Shown: positions 6,898 to 14,848 of the stretch, piece by piece
How the letters are laid out: every line of letters starts with the position of its first letter
Numbering within the stretch: the stretch's first letter is position 1
Assembly: GCF_046533115.1 (NCBI RefSeq)
Contig: NZ_JAJQRC010000023.1
Location: 1 to 42,367, forward strand
Reading direction: 5' to 3'
DNA from: JAIRMO01 sp046533115
GTDB lineage: Bacteria; Spirochaetota; Spirochaetia; Treponematales; Breznakiellaceae
DNA: 42,367 nt
Translations under genes and position numbers: made by a program
Notes under the pieces: model-generated
Told to the model about the DNA's origin: nothing
The model's database searches: none
Seen by the model: the letters and a program-made list of their open reading frames with translations, nothing else

Positions 6898-6926
6898 AAT
6901 ATACCAAGGCCCATGTGGTATGTCAA
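6898..6926 (-). promoter_or_regulatory. Promoter of the ArsR-family gene
   Basis: On the minus strand TTGACA (6926-6921), 17 bases, TATATT (6903-6898). The predicted start point near 6890 falls in the operator. Confidence 0.8.
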
Positions 6927-6944
6927 GCGTTTTTTCATAAATTT

Positions 6945-6980
6945 GGGGCTGTTTTAAGATTTCAGTTTTAAAACAGCCCC
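6945..6980 (-). terminator. Hairpin downstream of the epimerase operon
   Basis: GGGGCTGTTTTAA (6945-6957) pairs perfectly over 13 bases with TTAAAACAGCCCC (6968-6980) around a 10-base loop. It follows the epimerase stop by 53 bases on the minus strand and separates that operon from the ArsR promoter. The trailing sequence is AAATTTATG rather than a strong T tract, so termination may be weak. Confidence 0.5.
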
Positions 6981-7033
6981 ATTCTTCATTGATTTGGTTT
7001 CGGGAAAGGCTCCCCTAGCCCGGTAATTCCGGT

Positions 7034-8011
7034 CTACCATACATGGTATACGTCGTGGACCTTTTCGCCCCGAAGGACCTTCCGTTCCCGATCAATGTTC
7101 CACCGCACATGCTCCCGGAGCTCCGTGGTGGCATCAAAGGAGAGGCCGAAAACCCTCTTGAGTTTATCTACCTTAACATGGACGGGGGCCTGCCGTATCT
7201 CCCCCGCTGGGGGGACTACCTTGGAAGGGGTACCGGGGACCAAGTCTATGGCCATCCGGGCAATGTCCGCCCAGGAGGTAAAGGGCTCTCCCAGGGCGAG
7301 GAATATTTCCTCATCCAGATCACTTTCCGCCAGTTTTAGGTAAACCTGGGCTATCTGGGCGGAAGAGATAAACTGGGTGCCGTCATATTCGGAAATTTCC
7401 ATGTTTTCGCCCTTCAGTACTGACCGGGCTATATCCCGAAACCGCGTGTCCGATTGGGAAGCGCCTCCCTCAAAGGCGGGGTTTGAAAAGGTATAACCCG
7501 GCCGGATGATGTTGCGCCGGATCTTTACTGCGGCGCCCCGTACTCCCTGACCAGTATAGTACTGCCGGAACCCGATCAGGTACTTTTCCGTAGCCGCTTT
7601 GGTGGAGCCGTAGAGATCATCAGGGGTACAGAAGGTGGTTTCATCGGCGCCGTCCTGGTTCCTGCCAAAGACCGCGGTGGAACTGGTATAAATAAAATTT
7701 TTTACCCCGGCCTGTTCCGCCTTTTCCAGCAGAAAAACCGTAACCCGGGTATCATGATCGAGCATCTCCACCGGAGTATTTCCCCAGCCCAGGGCAATAT
7801 GGATCACCACGTCACAACCGTGCAGGGCCTTTTCCATTATCCCTAGATTCAGAAGGTCCCCCTTTACCAGGGTAAGATTTTTTTGTTCGCCAATTTGAGG
7901 AATCCGCTCTGGGGTTCTGGTATAGGCGACGATCTCATGCCCCGCTTTCAAAAGGGCCTTGGTCACATACTGACCGATATTTCCGGTCCCACCGGTAATA
8001 AAAATTTTCAC
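7034..8011 (-). CDS. NAD-dependent epimerase/dehydratase (extended SDR)
   Basis: This 325-residue protein has the Rossmann signature TGGTGNIGQY (residues 7-16) and the catalytic YGSTKAATEK (Tyr-x3-Lys, about residue 134). It belongs to the NAD(P)-dependent nucleotide-sugar or sugar-acid epimerase/dehydratase group; the exact substrate cannot be read from the sequence. The start is GTG with AAGGAG 10 bases upstream. It is the last gene of a minus-strand unit with a VOC protein and a sugar ABC transporter, so it probably acts on the imported sugar or its derivative. A perfect hairpin follows. Confidence 0.85.
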   Translation of the reverse strand: MKIFITGGTGNIGQYVTKALLKAGHEIVAYTRTPERIPQIGEQKNLTLVKGDLLNLGIMEKALHGCDVVIHIALGWGNTPVEMLDHDTRVTVFLLEKAEQAGVKNFIYTSSTAVFGRNQDGADETTFCTPDDLYGSTKAATEKYLIGFRQYYTGQGVRGAAVKIRRNIIRPGYTFSNPAFEGGASQSDTRFRDIARSVLKGENMEISEYDGTQFISSAQIAQVYLKLAESDLDEEIFLALGEPFTSWADIARMAIDLVPGTPSKVVPPAGEIRQAPVHVKVDKLKRVFGLSFDATTELREHVRWNIDRERKVLRGEKVHDVYHVW

Positions 8012-8070
8012 TGTGTAAAATCTCCTTTCGTTTTATATCTGGGTAAGCAGGAGAGCCGTAATCCCGGCAT

Positions 8071-8541
8071 TCAAGCCGGGGAATAATTCTCCAGGAGTTC
8101 AATATAACATTTAAGATCCTTCCGGGCATCCAGGTAGGCATATTCACCGCCACCATTCCCGTATTTTCCCCGTTGTACGCAGGAGAGGCCGAATTTCTCG
8201 CTAGCCCGGATCTTGTCGTCCATTCCTTTTACCCCAAAAGCAATATGATGCAGCCCTTCCCCGTGTTCGTCCAGGTAATCCTGCCACACGCTTTTCGCGC
8301 CATTGGGCTGGATAAGCTCTATTTGTACCTGAGGCCCCACGTCAAAAAATGCCATACGGCAATTGGCATCCGGGGCGGGCTTGCCTTGGTATTGGGTCCC
8401 GGTAATTTCAAATTTTCCACCGTCAACAACGGCCGGCGGGGAAACCCCTAAAAATTCCGCGAATTTGATCCTGGCTTGTTCCACATCCCGTACAATAAAT
8501 GCCACCTGAGTGAGGACATTTGATCCAATAATTCCGTCCAT
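8071..8541 (-). CDS. VOC-superfamily protein (glyoxalase / methylmalonyl-CoA epimerase-like)
   Basis: This 156-residue protein has two beta-alpha-beta-beta-beta halves, beginning NVLTQVAFIVRDVEQARIKF and continuing with GLHHIAFGV (about residues 94-102), typical of methylmalonyl-CoA epimerase and other vicinal-oxygen-chelate enzymes. Metal ligands would come from the His in HHIAF, Gln/Glu in QIELIQP and Glu in CYIELLE. The start has AAGGAGG 6 bases upstream. In this operon a metal-dependent sugar epimerase or isomerase-like role fits better than propionate metabolism, but that is inference. It sits between the permeases and the epimerase. Confidence 0.8.
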   Translation of the reverse strand: MDGIIGSNVLTQVAFIVRDVEQARIKFAEFLGVSPPAVVDGGKFEITGTQYQGKPAPDANCRMAFFDVGPQVQIELIQPNGAKSVWQDYLDEHGEGLHHIAFGVKGMDDKIRASEKFGLSCVQRGKYGNGGGEYAYLDARKDLKCYIELLENYSPA

Positions 8542-8621
8542 GCTAAATCCTCCTTGTAGTATAAAACTATTTCAAAATCCCTTGGAAACCCCGGTTGGGT
8601 CCTGCTAGGATCGCAAAATCC

Positions 8622-9470
8622 CTATCCTTTAATCCCTGTGGTAGCAATTCCCTGCACAAAATATTTTTGGGCGACAAAAAACAAAAACAAAAGGGGCAGT
8701 AAGGTGAGCAGGGATACCGCCATAAGCAGGTTGATTTGCTGGGGCCCATATTTGGAGCTAAAAAATTGCAACCCGATGGCTATGGTGTACAGCTTTTCGG
8801 AATTGAGGTAGATGAGTTGGGTCATAAAATCGTTCCAGTTGTTGATCAAGGAAAAAACCAATACCGTAATCAGAGCGGGACGGCACAGGGGGATCATGAT
8901 AAAAAGGAAGATCCTGAAGGTATTACAACCATCTATCTTGGCGGCTTCGTCCAGTTCCCTGGGTATGGTACGAAAAAACTGCCGGAGGAGGAAGATATAA
9001 AAGGCCCCCACCGCAAAATATTGGGGTACCAGAATAGGTAAAAAAGTGTTGATCCATTTTAACTTGGAAAAAACCTGGTACACCGGTATCAGGGTAACCT
9101 GGTTTGGCAGCATCATGGTACTTATCACCAGCACAAACAGGATAGGATTCGCCTTGGATCGGAACCGGGCAAAACCATAGGCCACCAGGGATGAGGATAT
9201 CACCGTCCCCAGGGCCCCCACCAAGGCCACAAATATGGTATTCCACAGGTAGCTGCCAAAGGGCAGCAGGGCCCAACCGTTTATAAAACTGGTCAATACC
9301 GGCGGATGGGGTATCCACCGGGGGGGAACCAGGTAAAGCTGTTCTGTGGGTTTAAAGGACGAAGACACCAGCCACGCAAAGGGCAGGACGAATATCACCC
9401 CCATAATAAAAATCAAAATATAACCGGCCAGGGATGAAAGAATTTGATTTAGTTTTTTATCACTCCTCAC
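8622..9470 (-). CDS. Carbohydrate ABC transporter permease, MalG/UgpE-like
   Basis: This 282-residue inner-membrane protein has six predicted helices and the EAA loop that docks the ATPase, DEAAKIDGCNTFRIFLFIMI (about residues 188-207). Its N-terminus has a typical CUT1 second-permease pattern (LPFAWLVSSSFKP). The start is GTG, 2 bases after the stop of the first permease, so translation is coupled. The pair forms the channel for a sugar delivered by the lipoprotein encoded upstream. There is no ATPase gene in the cluster. Confidence 0.93.
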   Translation of the reverse strand: MRSDKKLNQILSSLAGYILIFIMGVIFVLPFAWLVSSSFKPTEQLYLVPPRWIPHPPVLTSFINGWALLPFGSYLWNTIFVALVGALGTVISSSLVAYGFARFRSKANPILFVLVISTMMLPNQVTLIPVYQVFSKLKWINTFLPILVPQYFAVGAFYIFLLRQFFRTIPRELDEAAKIDGCNTFRIFLFIMIPLCRPALITVLVFSLINNWNDFMTQLIYLNSEKLYTIAIGLQFFSSKYGPQQINLLMAVSLLTLLPLLFLFFVAQKYFVQGIATTGIKG

Positions 9471-9472
9471 AA

Positions 9473-10384
9473 TTAATTACCTCCACTATAATAAACCCAC
9501 CGTTTGGAAGTTTTCATAATAAAGAGGGTCAGGACCAAGGTCGCGGCAAAGAGGATCCAGGCTATGGCACTGCCGTAACCTGCCAGGTAATACCGAAAGG
9601 CGTTGTCAAAGAGGTATTGCACATACACATACATACCCCGGTTTCTGCCCACATTGGCGTTAAGGTTGGCGAAGATGTAGGGCTGCATAAAGACTTGAAA
9701 GGCGCCGATGATCCCGAGAATCAAATTAAAAAATATGGTCGGGGATATCTGGGGCAATTTGATATTAAAAAGTTTTCTCACCGGGCCCGCCCCGTCCATA
9801 TCGGCGCTTTCGTATAGTTCATTGGGGATATCCTGCAGAGCGGCGAGAAAGATCAACATCTGCCCCCCCACGGAGTGGAGGCTCATGATCACAATGGCGG
9901 GGATACTCCATTTGGGGTCCGTAAGCCAGTTGGGTCCTTTTATGCCGACAATCGACAGAAGGTAATTGATAAGGCCGTAATTGGCATTGAAGATCCAACT
10001 CCAAAGCAGTACCGTGGAAATCCCCGCCACTACGCTGGGCAAATAAAAAACAGTCCTGAATATACCGATGCCCCGGAGTTTCATATTCAAAAGGGATGCA
10101 AGAAAGAAGGCAAGAATAAGCTGCAGGGGAACCCCTAAAATAGAAAAATAAGCCGTGTTCATGGCAGCGGCTTTGAAAAGGGGATCGGTAAAAACATAGT
10201 AGTAGTTTTCAAATCCGACAAAGTTACCCATTTTCCCAATGGTTGAATCGGTAAAAGACAAAAAAAGGGAATACAACATGGGAAAAAAGATAAATGCGGA
10301 AAATCCGACTATCCATGGACTGATATAGATAAAAAAGTTCATGGTTTCGTGCTTTTGTAAAGGCGATCTGTTTATTCTACGCAT
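9473..10384 (-). CDS. Carbohydrate ABC transporter permease, MalF/UgpA-like
   Basis: This 303-residue membrane protein of the CUT1 type has six predicted helices (first at SPWIVGFSAFIFFPMLYSLF) and an EAA loop reading YESADMDGAGPVRKLFNIKL, where EAA is ESA. It partners with the MalG-like permease immediately downstream. GGAGG lies about 12 bases before the ATG, which is rather far. A strong hairpin in the 168-base gap to the binding-protein gene probably tunes how much permease is made relative to binding protein. Confidence 0.93.
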   Translation of the reverse strand: MRRINRSPLQKHETMNFFIYISPWIVGFSAFIFFPMLYSLFLSFTDSTIGKMGNFVGFENYYYVFTDPLFKAAAMNTAYFSILGVPLQLILAFFLASLLNMKLRGIGIFRTVFYLPSVVAGISTVLLWSWIFNANYGLINYLLSIVGIKGPNWLTDPKWSIPAIVIMSLHSVGGQMLIFLAALQDIPNELYESADMDGAGPVRKLFNIKLPQISPTIFFNLILGIIGAFQVFMQPYIFANLNANVGRNRGMYVYVQYLFDNAFRYYLAGYGSAIAWILFAATLVLTLFIMKTSKRWVYYSGGN

Positions 10385-10493
10385 ACTATTTGCATACCTC
10401 CATCACCAAGCCTAATACAAATCCTCGTAAAATGCAAAATTAACATACCCCACGGCAAACCAAGTACGTCTCATCGGGCTTTTAATGAGCGGC

Positions 10494-10542
10494 GGCAGTT
10501 CCAATATCATGGCCCTCACGGAAACTGGATTTTGGAACTGCC
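10494..10542 (-). promoter_or_regulatory. Intercistronic hairpin between binding protein and permease
   Basis: GGCAGTTCCAA (10494-10504) pairs perfectly with TTGGAACTGCC (10532-10542), loop 27 bases, beginning 11 bases after the binding-protein stop. Hairpins at this place in sugar ABC operons stabilise the upstream message or partly terminate, giving an excess of binding protein. Confidence 0.6.
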
Positions 10543-10552
10543 CCAACAGACG

Positions 10553-11854
10553 CTAATTAATACCAAGACCGCGAAGGATGGGCCGGGCCCGGGCGGTTAT
10601 TTCATTCACCCCGGCGGTAACATCCGCCGCCCCTTGTCCCTGTTTCAAGGTGTCCCAATACTCGTTGATCGTGTCGTTTACCTGGGCAAAGGGCCCGCCG
10701 GGAATGGAGAGGATCGCGTTGGGAATCGTATCAATAAAGACCTGCAGATTTAACGGCGCCCCAAAATCATAGGCGGTGAAGACCGAAGCGGCATTATGGG
10801 TGGGCGGAATGGCCGCCACGCTGGCCAGGGCCAGAGATTCGCTGTCCGTGGTTGCCCATTTGATAAAGTCCCAGGCGGCATCCTTGTTTTTGCTGCCCTC
10901 CCAGATACCATAACCTTCGACAATACTCCACACCGGGGTAAGGCCGCTTTCTTTCATGGTAGGCATCATAGCCAGGTCCCACTCAAAGGAATCGCCGATG
11001 TTCTGGACAAAGTTATAAATATCCCAAAGATTGATGGGCATTAAACCGGACCGCCCCCCAAAGAAACGCTGCTCCGCCAAAAGTCCGGAGGATTCTTCAA
11101 AGGTGGGCATAATCTTGTATTTGTACATCAGATCCGCGAAAAACTGCACCCCCCTGATGCTTTCCGGCGTATCCAGGGCAAGCTGGGTAAAGTCCTTGTT
11201 GTAGTAGCCGCCGCCGTAGTAGAAGGGGAGGATCTGCTGCCACACCCAGTGGTCGGTCAGGCCATAGATCTTATTGGCGCCGCTTCCTTGGGTAATTGCC
11301 TGAGCCGCCTGGATAAGATCGTCCCAGGTCCAGGGTCCTTGGGGGATAGTGATCCCGGCAGCAGCAAAGATGTCCTTATTCACCGCCAGGGCAAAGGGAC
11401 ATAGGCCTATGGGCAGACTCTCGAGTTTACCGTCGGGGAGGCGGAACCCGGAGAGACTACGGTCATAATAGATGCTCAGATCCACTCCATCCCGCTCAAT
11501 AAAGGGCCGAAGGTCCGCCAACTCCTTGTTGTACAAATGGAACCAGTCATCGCTGGTCTCGAACACATCGGGCCCATCCCCGGAAGCGAGCATGGTGGCG
11601 AGTTTGCGATCATAATCCGGAGAAACTTCCAAATTTATCTTCACGTCCGGGTGGAGTTCCATATAACGCCTAACCTGCTCCTCCCTGGCGAGTTTTTCCG
11701 CGGGGAAACCCCAGGTAAATACACTGATTTCCTTTCCCCCACCGGAACTACCGGTAGAGGCGGCGGTACCGCCCGTATCCTTGCTGCAAGCGCCCAAAAG
11801 CAACAATACCCCCCCCAAGATCAGAGCCGCACCGGCTGCTACGTTCTTTTTCAT
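10553..11854 (-). CDS. Sugar ABC transporter substrate-binding lipoprotein (CUT1)
   Basis: This 433-residue protein starts MKKNVAAGAALILGGVLLLL and GAC, a lipoprotein signal peptide with lipobox LLGAC; the Cys would be lipidated. GGAGG is 7 bases before the ATG at 11854; a longer frame to 11899 lacks any support. The mature part matches family-1 extracellular solute-binding proteins (EISVFTWGFPAEKLAREEQV, later SGDGPDVFETSDDWFHLYNK). It captures an oligosaccharide or sugar derivative outside the inner membrane. It is the first gene of the operon controlled, by position, by the LacI-family protein. Substrate unknown. Confidence 0.93.
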   Translation of the reverse strand: MKKNVAAGAALILGGVLLLLGACSKDTGGTAASTGSSGGGKEISVFTWGFPAEKLAREEQVRRYMELHPDVKINLEVSPDYDRKLATMLASGDGPDVFETSDDWFHLYNKELADLRPFIERDGVDLSIYYDRSLSGFRLPDGKLESLPIGLCPFALAVNKDIFAAAGITIPQGPWTWDDLIQAAQAITQGSGANKIYGLTDHWVWQQILPFYYGGGYYNKDFTQLALDTPESIRGVQFFADLMYKYKIMPTFEESSGLLAEQRFFGGRSGLMPINLWDIYNFVQNIGDSFEWDLAMMPTMKESGLTPVWSIVEGYGIWEGSKNKDAAWDFIKWATTDSESLALASVAAIPPTHNAASVFTAYDFGAPLNLQVFIDTIPNAILSIPGGPFAQVNDTINEYWDTLKQGQGAADVTAGVNEITARARPILRGLGIN

Positions 11855-11886
11855 CACTTTCCTCCATAAATATAGAAATAATATAT

Positions 11887-11922
11887 GAGCCGGTCCCAAA
11901 ATCGGTTGGTTTTCACCGGCTC
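11887..11922. repeat. Inverted repeat upstream of the binding-protein gene
   Basis: GAGCCGGT (11887-11894) and ACCGGCTC (11915-11922) form an 8-base stem with a 20-base loop, about 35 bases before the start of the ABC operon. It may be part of the leader or promoter region; I could not assign a clear -35/-10 pair here. Confidence 0.4.
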
Positions 11923-12029
11923 TTACAGTTTCTCAAGGCAAAAGCCTGATAAAACTGTGTTTCACAAGGCTATTGGGACAAGTAAAGCATGTCCCCCAAA
12001 ATCACCACAGGCTGCCGGCAGCTCACCTA

Positions 12030-12062
12030 TGAACACGGTTTCAAAGATTGAAACCGTGTTCA
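12030..12062. promoter_or_regulatory. Paired LacI-family operators
   Basis: TGAACACGGTTTCA (12030-12043) and TGAAACCGTGTTCA (12049-12062) are exact reverse complements. Each matches the LacI/GalR-type consensus TGnAAnCGnTTnCA at 9 of 10 fixed positions, with the diagnostic central CG. Centres are 19 bp apart, about two helical turns. The site lies about 180 bp before the ABC operon and about 200 bp after the lacI-type gene. The two together also form a 14-bp stem with loop AGA. The remaining 12063-12257 is AT-rich with nothing else I can name. Confidence 0.65.
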
Positions 12063-12257
12063 ATCTTTAATTCAACCTACTGTTTTCTCAATTACGCCTT
12101 TTCCAAACCCGCATCTCTTTTGAAAAGGTTTAAAAAACAGTCAAAGAACCGATATATTAAACATAAAACAAGCAAAACTTGTCGTTCCCTATCATGCCTG
12201 CCAAGCCATAGAAAAAACCTCAATATAGTAACATTATAACTGCCATCATCCCAAAAG

Positions 12258-13331
12258 TCAAATAAAATTTTTGCCCCGGTCCCTTCGCAGGCAGGAAGCG
12301 CGGATCACCAGTTTCCCCGGATAGGTCATGACAAAGTGGCTTGAACCGGGACGTTCGATGCACTCCACCACCTTGGCGGTGAGGGTCTTCATCATCTCGT
12401 CAAAGTCATAGCGCATGGTGGTAAGGGGGGGATCGAAGTATTGGCTGACCAGGGTGTCATCGGAGCCGATGATGGAAACATCCCCGGGAACTTTCAAACC
12501 ATACTGGCGCAGGACCTCCACCACCCCAAAGGCCATAATGTCATTGGCGCACACAATACAAGTGGGCATGGGCGGCTTGCGTTCCATAAACCGGGAAAAA
12601 GCCTCCACCGCATGGGTCCGGGTAAAGGCCCCTGCCTGGAGGATAAATTCGTCCCGGACCGGAAGCCCGTTGCGGCTCATCCCTTCCCTGAAAATACTGA
12701 TAATATCCACCCCCGACTGGTGGACCATATCGGCACAGACAAACATGATATCCCGGTGCCCCAGGCTTGCCGCATAATCGACGATTTCTGCAAAACCACG
12801 GTAATCCAGCCGGACCAGGATGCGGTTCCGCTCGTTTTTCTCAGGAATACACTGATTGAAGATCCCCGTCACAAAGCCCTGTTCTATCAGGTTTTCAATC
12901 AGATCATAGGAATTGGGAAAACCCACAAATATCCCCCCGTCAATTCGGTTCTGCTTAAACATATCCACGATTTTCTTTTGTTCCACCTTGCAGGCCGGAT
13001 CGGAAACCTGATAAACCAGCACATAATATTTCGCGGTGGAGGCGGTATTTATTATTCGTTCGGTCATAAAATTGACATGGGTATCTTCCAACCGGCTTTT
13101 AGGGCCCACCTGATCCCTCAGGGCATGGAAAAGACCGATGGTATAGGACTGTTTACCCGCCAGAATCCGGGCGCTAAAATTAGGGGAATAGGCGTGTTGT
13201 TCGATTATCTTAAGCACCCGTTCCCGGGTAGTGGGTTTTACAAAGGCATAATTGTTAATAACCCGGCTGACCGTTGCCCGGGACACACCGGCGATTTGCG
13301 CAATTTTGGCCGCATCAATACCTTTTGCCAA
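12258..13331 (-). CDS. LacI-family transcriptional regulator
   Basis: This 357-residue repressor has the LacI helix-turn-helix AAKIAQIAGVSRATVSRVIN (residues 7-26), hinge region (about 50-62), and a periplasmic-binding-protein-like sugar-sensing domain with the typical PTCIVCANDIMAFGV and GDVSIIGSDDTLVSQYFDPP segments. The start is TTG with GGGAGG 8 bases upstream; no better start fits the family N-terminus. It lies directly upstream of the sugar ABC operon, and paired LacI-type operators lie between. A half-site-like TGCAAACGCT (13418-13427) upstream of its own gene may allow autoregulation. Confidence 0.93.
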   Translation of the reverse strand: MAKGIDAAKIAQIAGVSRATVSRVINNYAFVKPTTRERVLKIIEQHAYSPNFSARILAGKQSYTIGLFHALRDQVGPKSRLEDTHVNFMTERIINTASTAKYYVLVYQVSDPACKVEQKKIVDMFKQNRIDGGIFVGFPNSYDLIENLIEQGFVTGIFNQCIPEKNERNRILVRLDYRGFAEIVDYAASLGHRDIMFVCADMVHQSGVDIISIFREGMSRNGLPVRDEFILQAGAFTRTHAVEAFSRFMERKPPMPTCIVCANDIMAFGVVEVLRQYGLKVPGDVSIIGSDDTLVSQYFDPPLTTMRYDFDEMMKTLTAKVVECIERPGSSHFVMTYPGKLVIRASCLRRDRGKNFI

Positions 13332-13368
13332 AAACCGCCTCCCGGGAATGAAGATAACGCCTTAATAT

Positions 13369-13403
13369 GGCTTTCCCAAACCTTCAGTTTTGGGAAAACA
13401 GCC
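13369..13403. repeat. Hairpin upstream of the LacI-family gene
   Basis: GGCTTTCCCAAA (13369-13380) pairs imperfectly with TTTGGGAAAACAGCC (13389-13403). It resembles the GGCTGTTTT...AAAACAGCC hairpins at 6945 and 14770 and lies in the leader of the regulator gene. Confidence 0.4.
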
Positions 13404-13485
13404 TTAGATCTGGTCCCTGCAAACGCTAAGTATACACATTAGTATAATCAACCTATTGGCAGATTGTAAAGGCTAAAATAATGAC

Positions 13486-13746
13486 AAAACCACGAACCGA
13501 TACAACCCCTCACAAACCTTTCATTTGAAAGCCGCGCTTTCATTCGTAACTACTCACCTCAACAGACCCGACACCATATTCCATAAGGACCCGCGCGAGA
13601 ATAAAATGCCATGCATTTTATTCTAATTGCTTATGCAATAAGGAAATAACATGACCAATCGGTCATGTTATTTATGCGCGGGTCCTAACTCCTCCTTTCT
13701 ATCTCCTATCTTTTTTTGTTCGTGTTGTTTCGTGGTTAATTTTCTT
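13486..13746. repeat. Dispersed intergenic repeat, copy 2 (interrupted)
   Basis: The left arm AAAACCACGAACCGA (about 13486-13500) and the right arm TTTGTTCGTGTTGTTTCGTGG (about 13716-13736) are inverted relatives. The interior (TTCGTAACTACTCACCTCAA and onward) aligns well with the interior of the copy at 35178-35343 (TTCGTAATTAATCATCTAAA). The interior is interrupted at 13587-13685 by the cloverleaf element. The 13332-13809 gap holds this and no gene. Confidence 0.75.
13587..13685. mobile_element. 99-bp cloverleaf-forming MITE-like element with TAA duplications
   Basis: Perfect 10-bp terminal inverted repeats GGACCCGCGC (13587-13596) and GCGCGGGTCC (13676-13685) are flanked by direct TAA (13584-13586 and 13686-13688). 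Inside are three consecutive hairpins: 12-bp stem with CAT loop (13598-13624), 5-bp stem with TTAT loop (13626-13639), and 13-bp stem with AATC loop (13644-13673). Nearly every base is paired. The related repeat at 26070-26095 reads CCATAACTCC where this copy reads CCATAA-element-TAACTCC, so it looks like the empty site. There is no open reading frame. It is not a tRNA: no anticodon arm, TpsiC arm or CCA-type acceptor. Confidence 0.8.
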
Positions 13747-13809
13747 CGCTATACCCGGTCTTTTAGCCGTTACAACGACAGGGCGGGCACAGCAACAACC
13801 CCGCAAACG

Positions 13810-14592
13810 TCATTCCACGGATTTCCGGTCCCCGTTTTTTTCCATTTGACGGATCAGGGCCGCGAGGTCCCGGGGAGGGGGAGCTTCCAGGAGGAGGGAA
13901 TTTGCCTGGTCAGAGCGGTAGGGGGGCAGGATCAATTGGGCGGCATGCAGGCCCAGCCGGGCGAGGAGGGGTTTTTCTTCCAGGGGGTCGCCCTGCCAGC
14001 CGCGCTTAAAAGAGGAGAGGAACACCGGCTTAAGGGAGCCGTAGAGGGGATCGTTGACGACGGGGTGGCCCAGGCTTGCCAGGTGTACCCGGATCTGGTG
14101 GGTGCGGCCGGTGGCGGGCAGGGCCTCCACCAGGCTGTAGTTCCCGGCGCTTAAAAGCAGCCGGAACCGGGTTTGGGATTTTTTGCCCCGGTATTGGTCG
14201 ATAATGGTCCGGTGCCGCTTATCCCCGTTGGGGACCAGGGAGAGCTCGCAGCTTGTTTCGGTCCAGGAGGGACGGCCGTGAACCACCGCGAGGTATTGCT
14301 TGGTAACCTGCCGGGTTTCAAAGGCCGCGGAGAGCCGCTTATGGGTTTCACCGTCCCGGGCAAACACCACCAGCCCCGAGGTCTCCCGGTCAATGCGGTG
14401 AACCGTAAAGAGCCGGGGGGGCGGAATTGTGGGGTCCGCGGCTTTTTCGGCGTAATAGGCGGCCAGGATCCTGTCCAGCCGCTCCCTGGTATCGTCCCAG
14501 CGGTCGGCCCCCACACCGATCCCGGGGGCCTTGTCCACCACGGTGATAAAATCATCCTCGTATACCAGGGTAAAGGGCGGTTTCTGTTTCAT
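13810..14592 (-). CDS. RluA-family pseudouridine synthase
   Basis: This 260-residue enzyme isomerises uridine to pseudouridine in rRNA or tRNA. It carries the catalytic motif HRIDRETSGLVVFARD (about residues 65-80; Asp in the RIDRETSG segment) and the conserved GRTHQIRVHLASLGHPVVND further on. There is no N-terminal S4 domain, so it resembles the short RluA/RluE-type or YlyB-like branch; the target base cannot be told. The ATG at 14592 lacks a clear Shine-Dalgarno sequence. It is a single gene, divergent from the amino-sugar cluster. The final residues (MEKNGDRKSVE) are unremarkable. Confidence 0.92.
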   Translation of the reverse strand: MKQKPPFTLVYEDDFITVVDKAPGIGVGADRWDDTRERLDRILAAYYAEKAADPTIPPPRLFTVHRIDRETSGLVVFARDGETHKRLSAAFETRQVTKQYLAVVHGRPSWTETSCELSLVPNGDKRHRTIIDQYRGKKSQTRFRLLLSAGNYSLVEALPATGRTHQIRVHLASLGHPVVNDPLYGSLKPVFLSSFKRGWQGDPLEEKPLLARLGLHAAQLILPPYRSDQANSLLLEAPPPRDLAALIRQMEKNGDRKSVE

Positions 14593-14769
14593 CTGGGTTA
14601 CGTCCGGTTATGCCTGAGCCGCCTTTCCCCAAAGCCGGTCTTACAGCCCCGAGGAATTTGAAACCGCTTTACCATAGCATCTTTATTGGAAAGGAAATTT
14701 ATTACCGGGACCATGTTCCCTATACTAGCCTATTTAAAAACACCGCGCAAGGGAGCGGTTCAATAGATG

Positions 14770-14829
14770 GCGGCTGTTTCAAAAACAGCCGCGCTTTACA
14801 AAAAAAGCTTGACTTTTTTTGTAAAGCGC
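14770..14829. promoter_or_regulatory. Two adjacent perfect hairpins over the cluster promoter
   Basis: GCGGCTGTTT-CAA-AAACAGCCGC (14770-14792) is a 10-bp stem. GCGCTTTACAAAAAA (14791-14805) pairs over 15 bp with TTTTTTGTAAAGCGC (14815-14829), and its loop AGCTTGACT contains the -35 element of the promoter. The first may end any transcription coming from upstream; the second could be an operator or simply the terminator-like partner sharing the T tract. Confidence 0.6.
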
Positions 14830-14838
14830 GTATATAAT
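14809..14838 (+). promoter_or_regulatory. Promoter of the amino-sugar cluster
   Basis: TTGACT (14809-14814), 18-base spacer, TATAAT (14833-14838). Transcription should start near 14845, immediately before the ROK-type operator. Confidence 0.8.
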
Positions 14839-14848
14839 TCCTTTAATG

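Noticed and set aside
11956..11966. CRP-like site TGTGTTTCACA before the ABC operon
   Set aside because: It has the wrong spacing (TGTGA-N6-TCACA is needed) and only 4-base arms.
12441..13442. 333-codon open frame opposite the LacI-family gene
   Set aside because: No ribosome site or family motifs; the opposite strand encodes a complete LacI-type regulator.
13587..13685. Possible tRNA because of the cloverleaf fold
   Set aside because: The stems are 10-13 bp with 3-4 base loops; there is no anticodon loop, no TTCRA motif and no acceptor-like end. TAA duplications fit a mobile element better.
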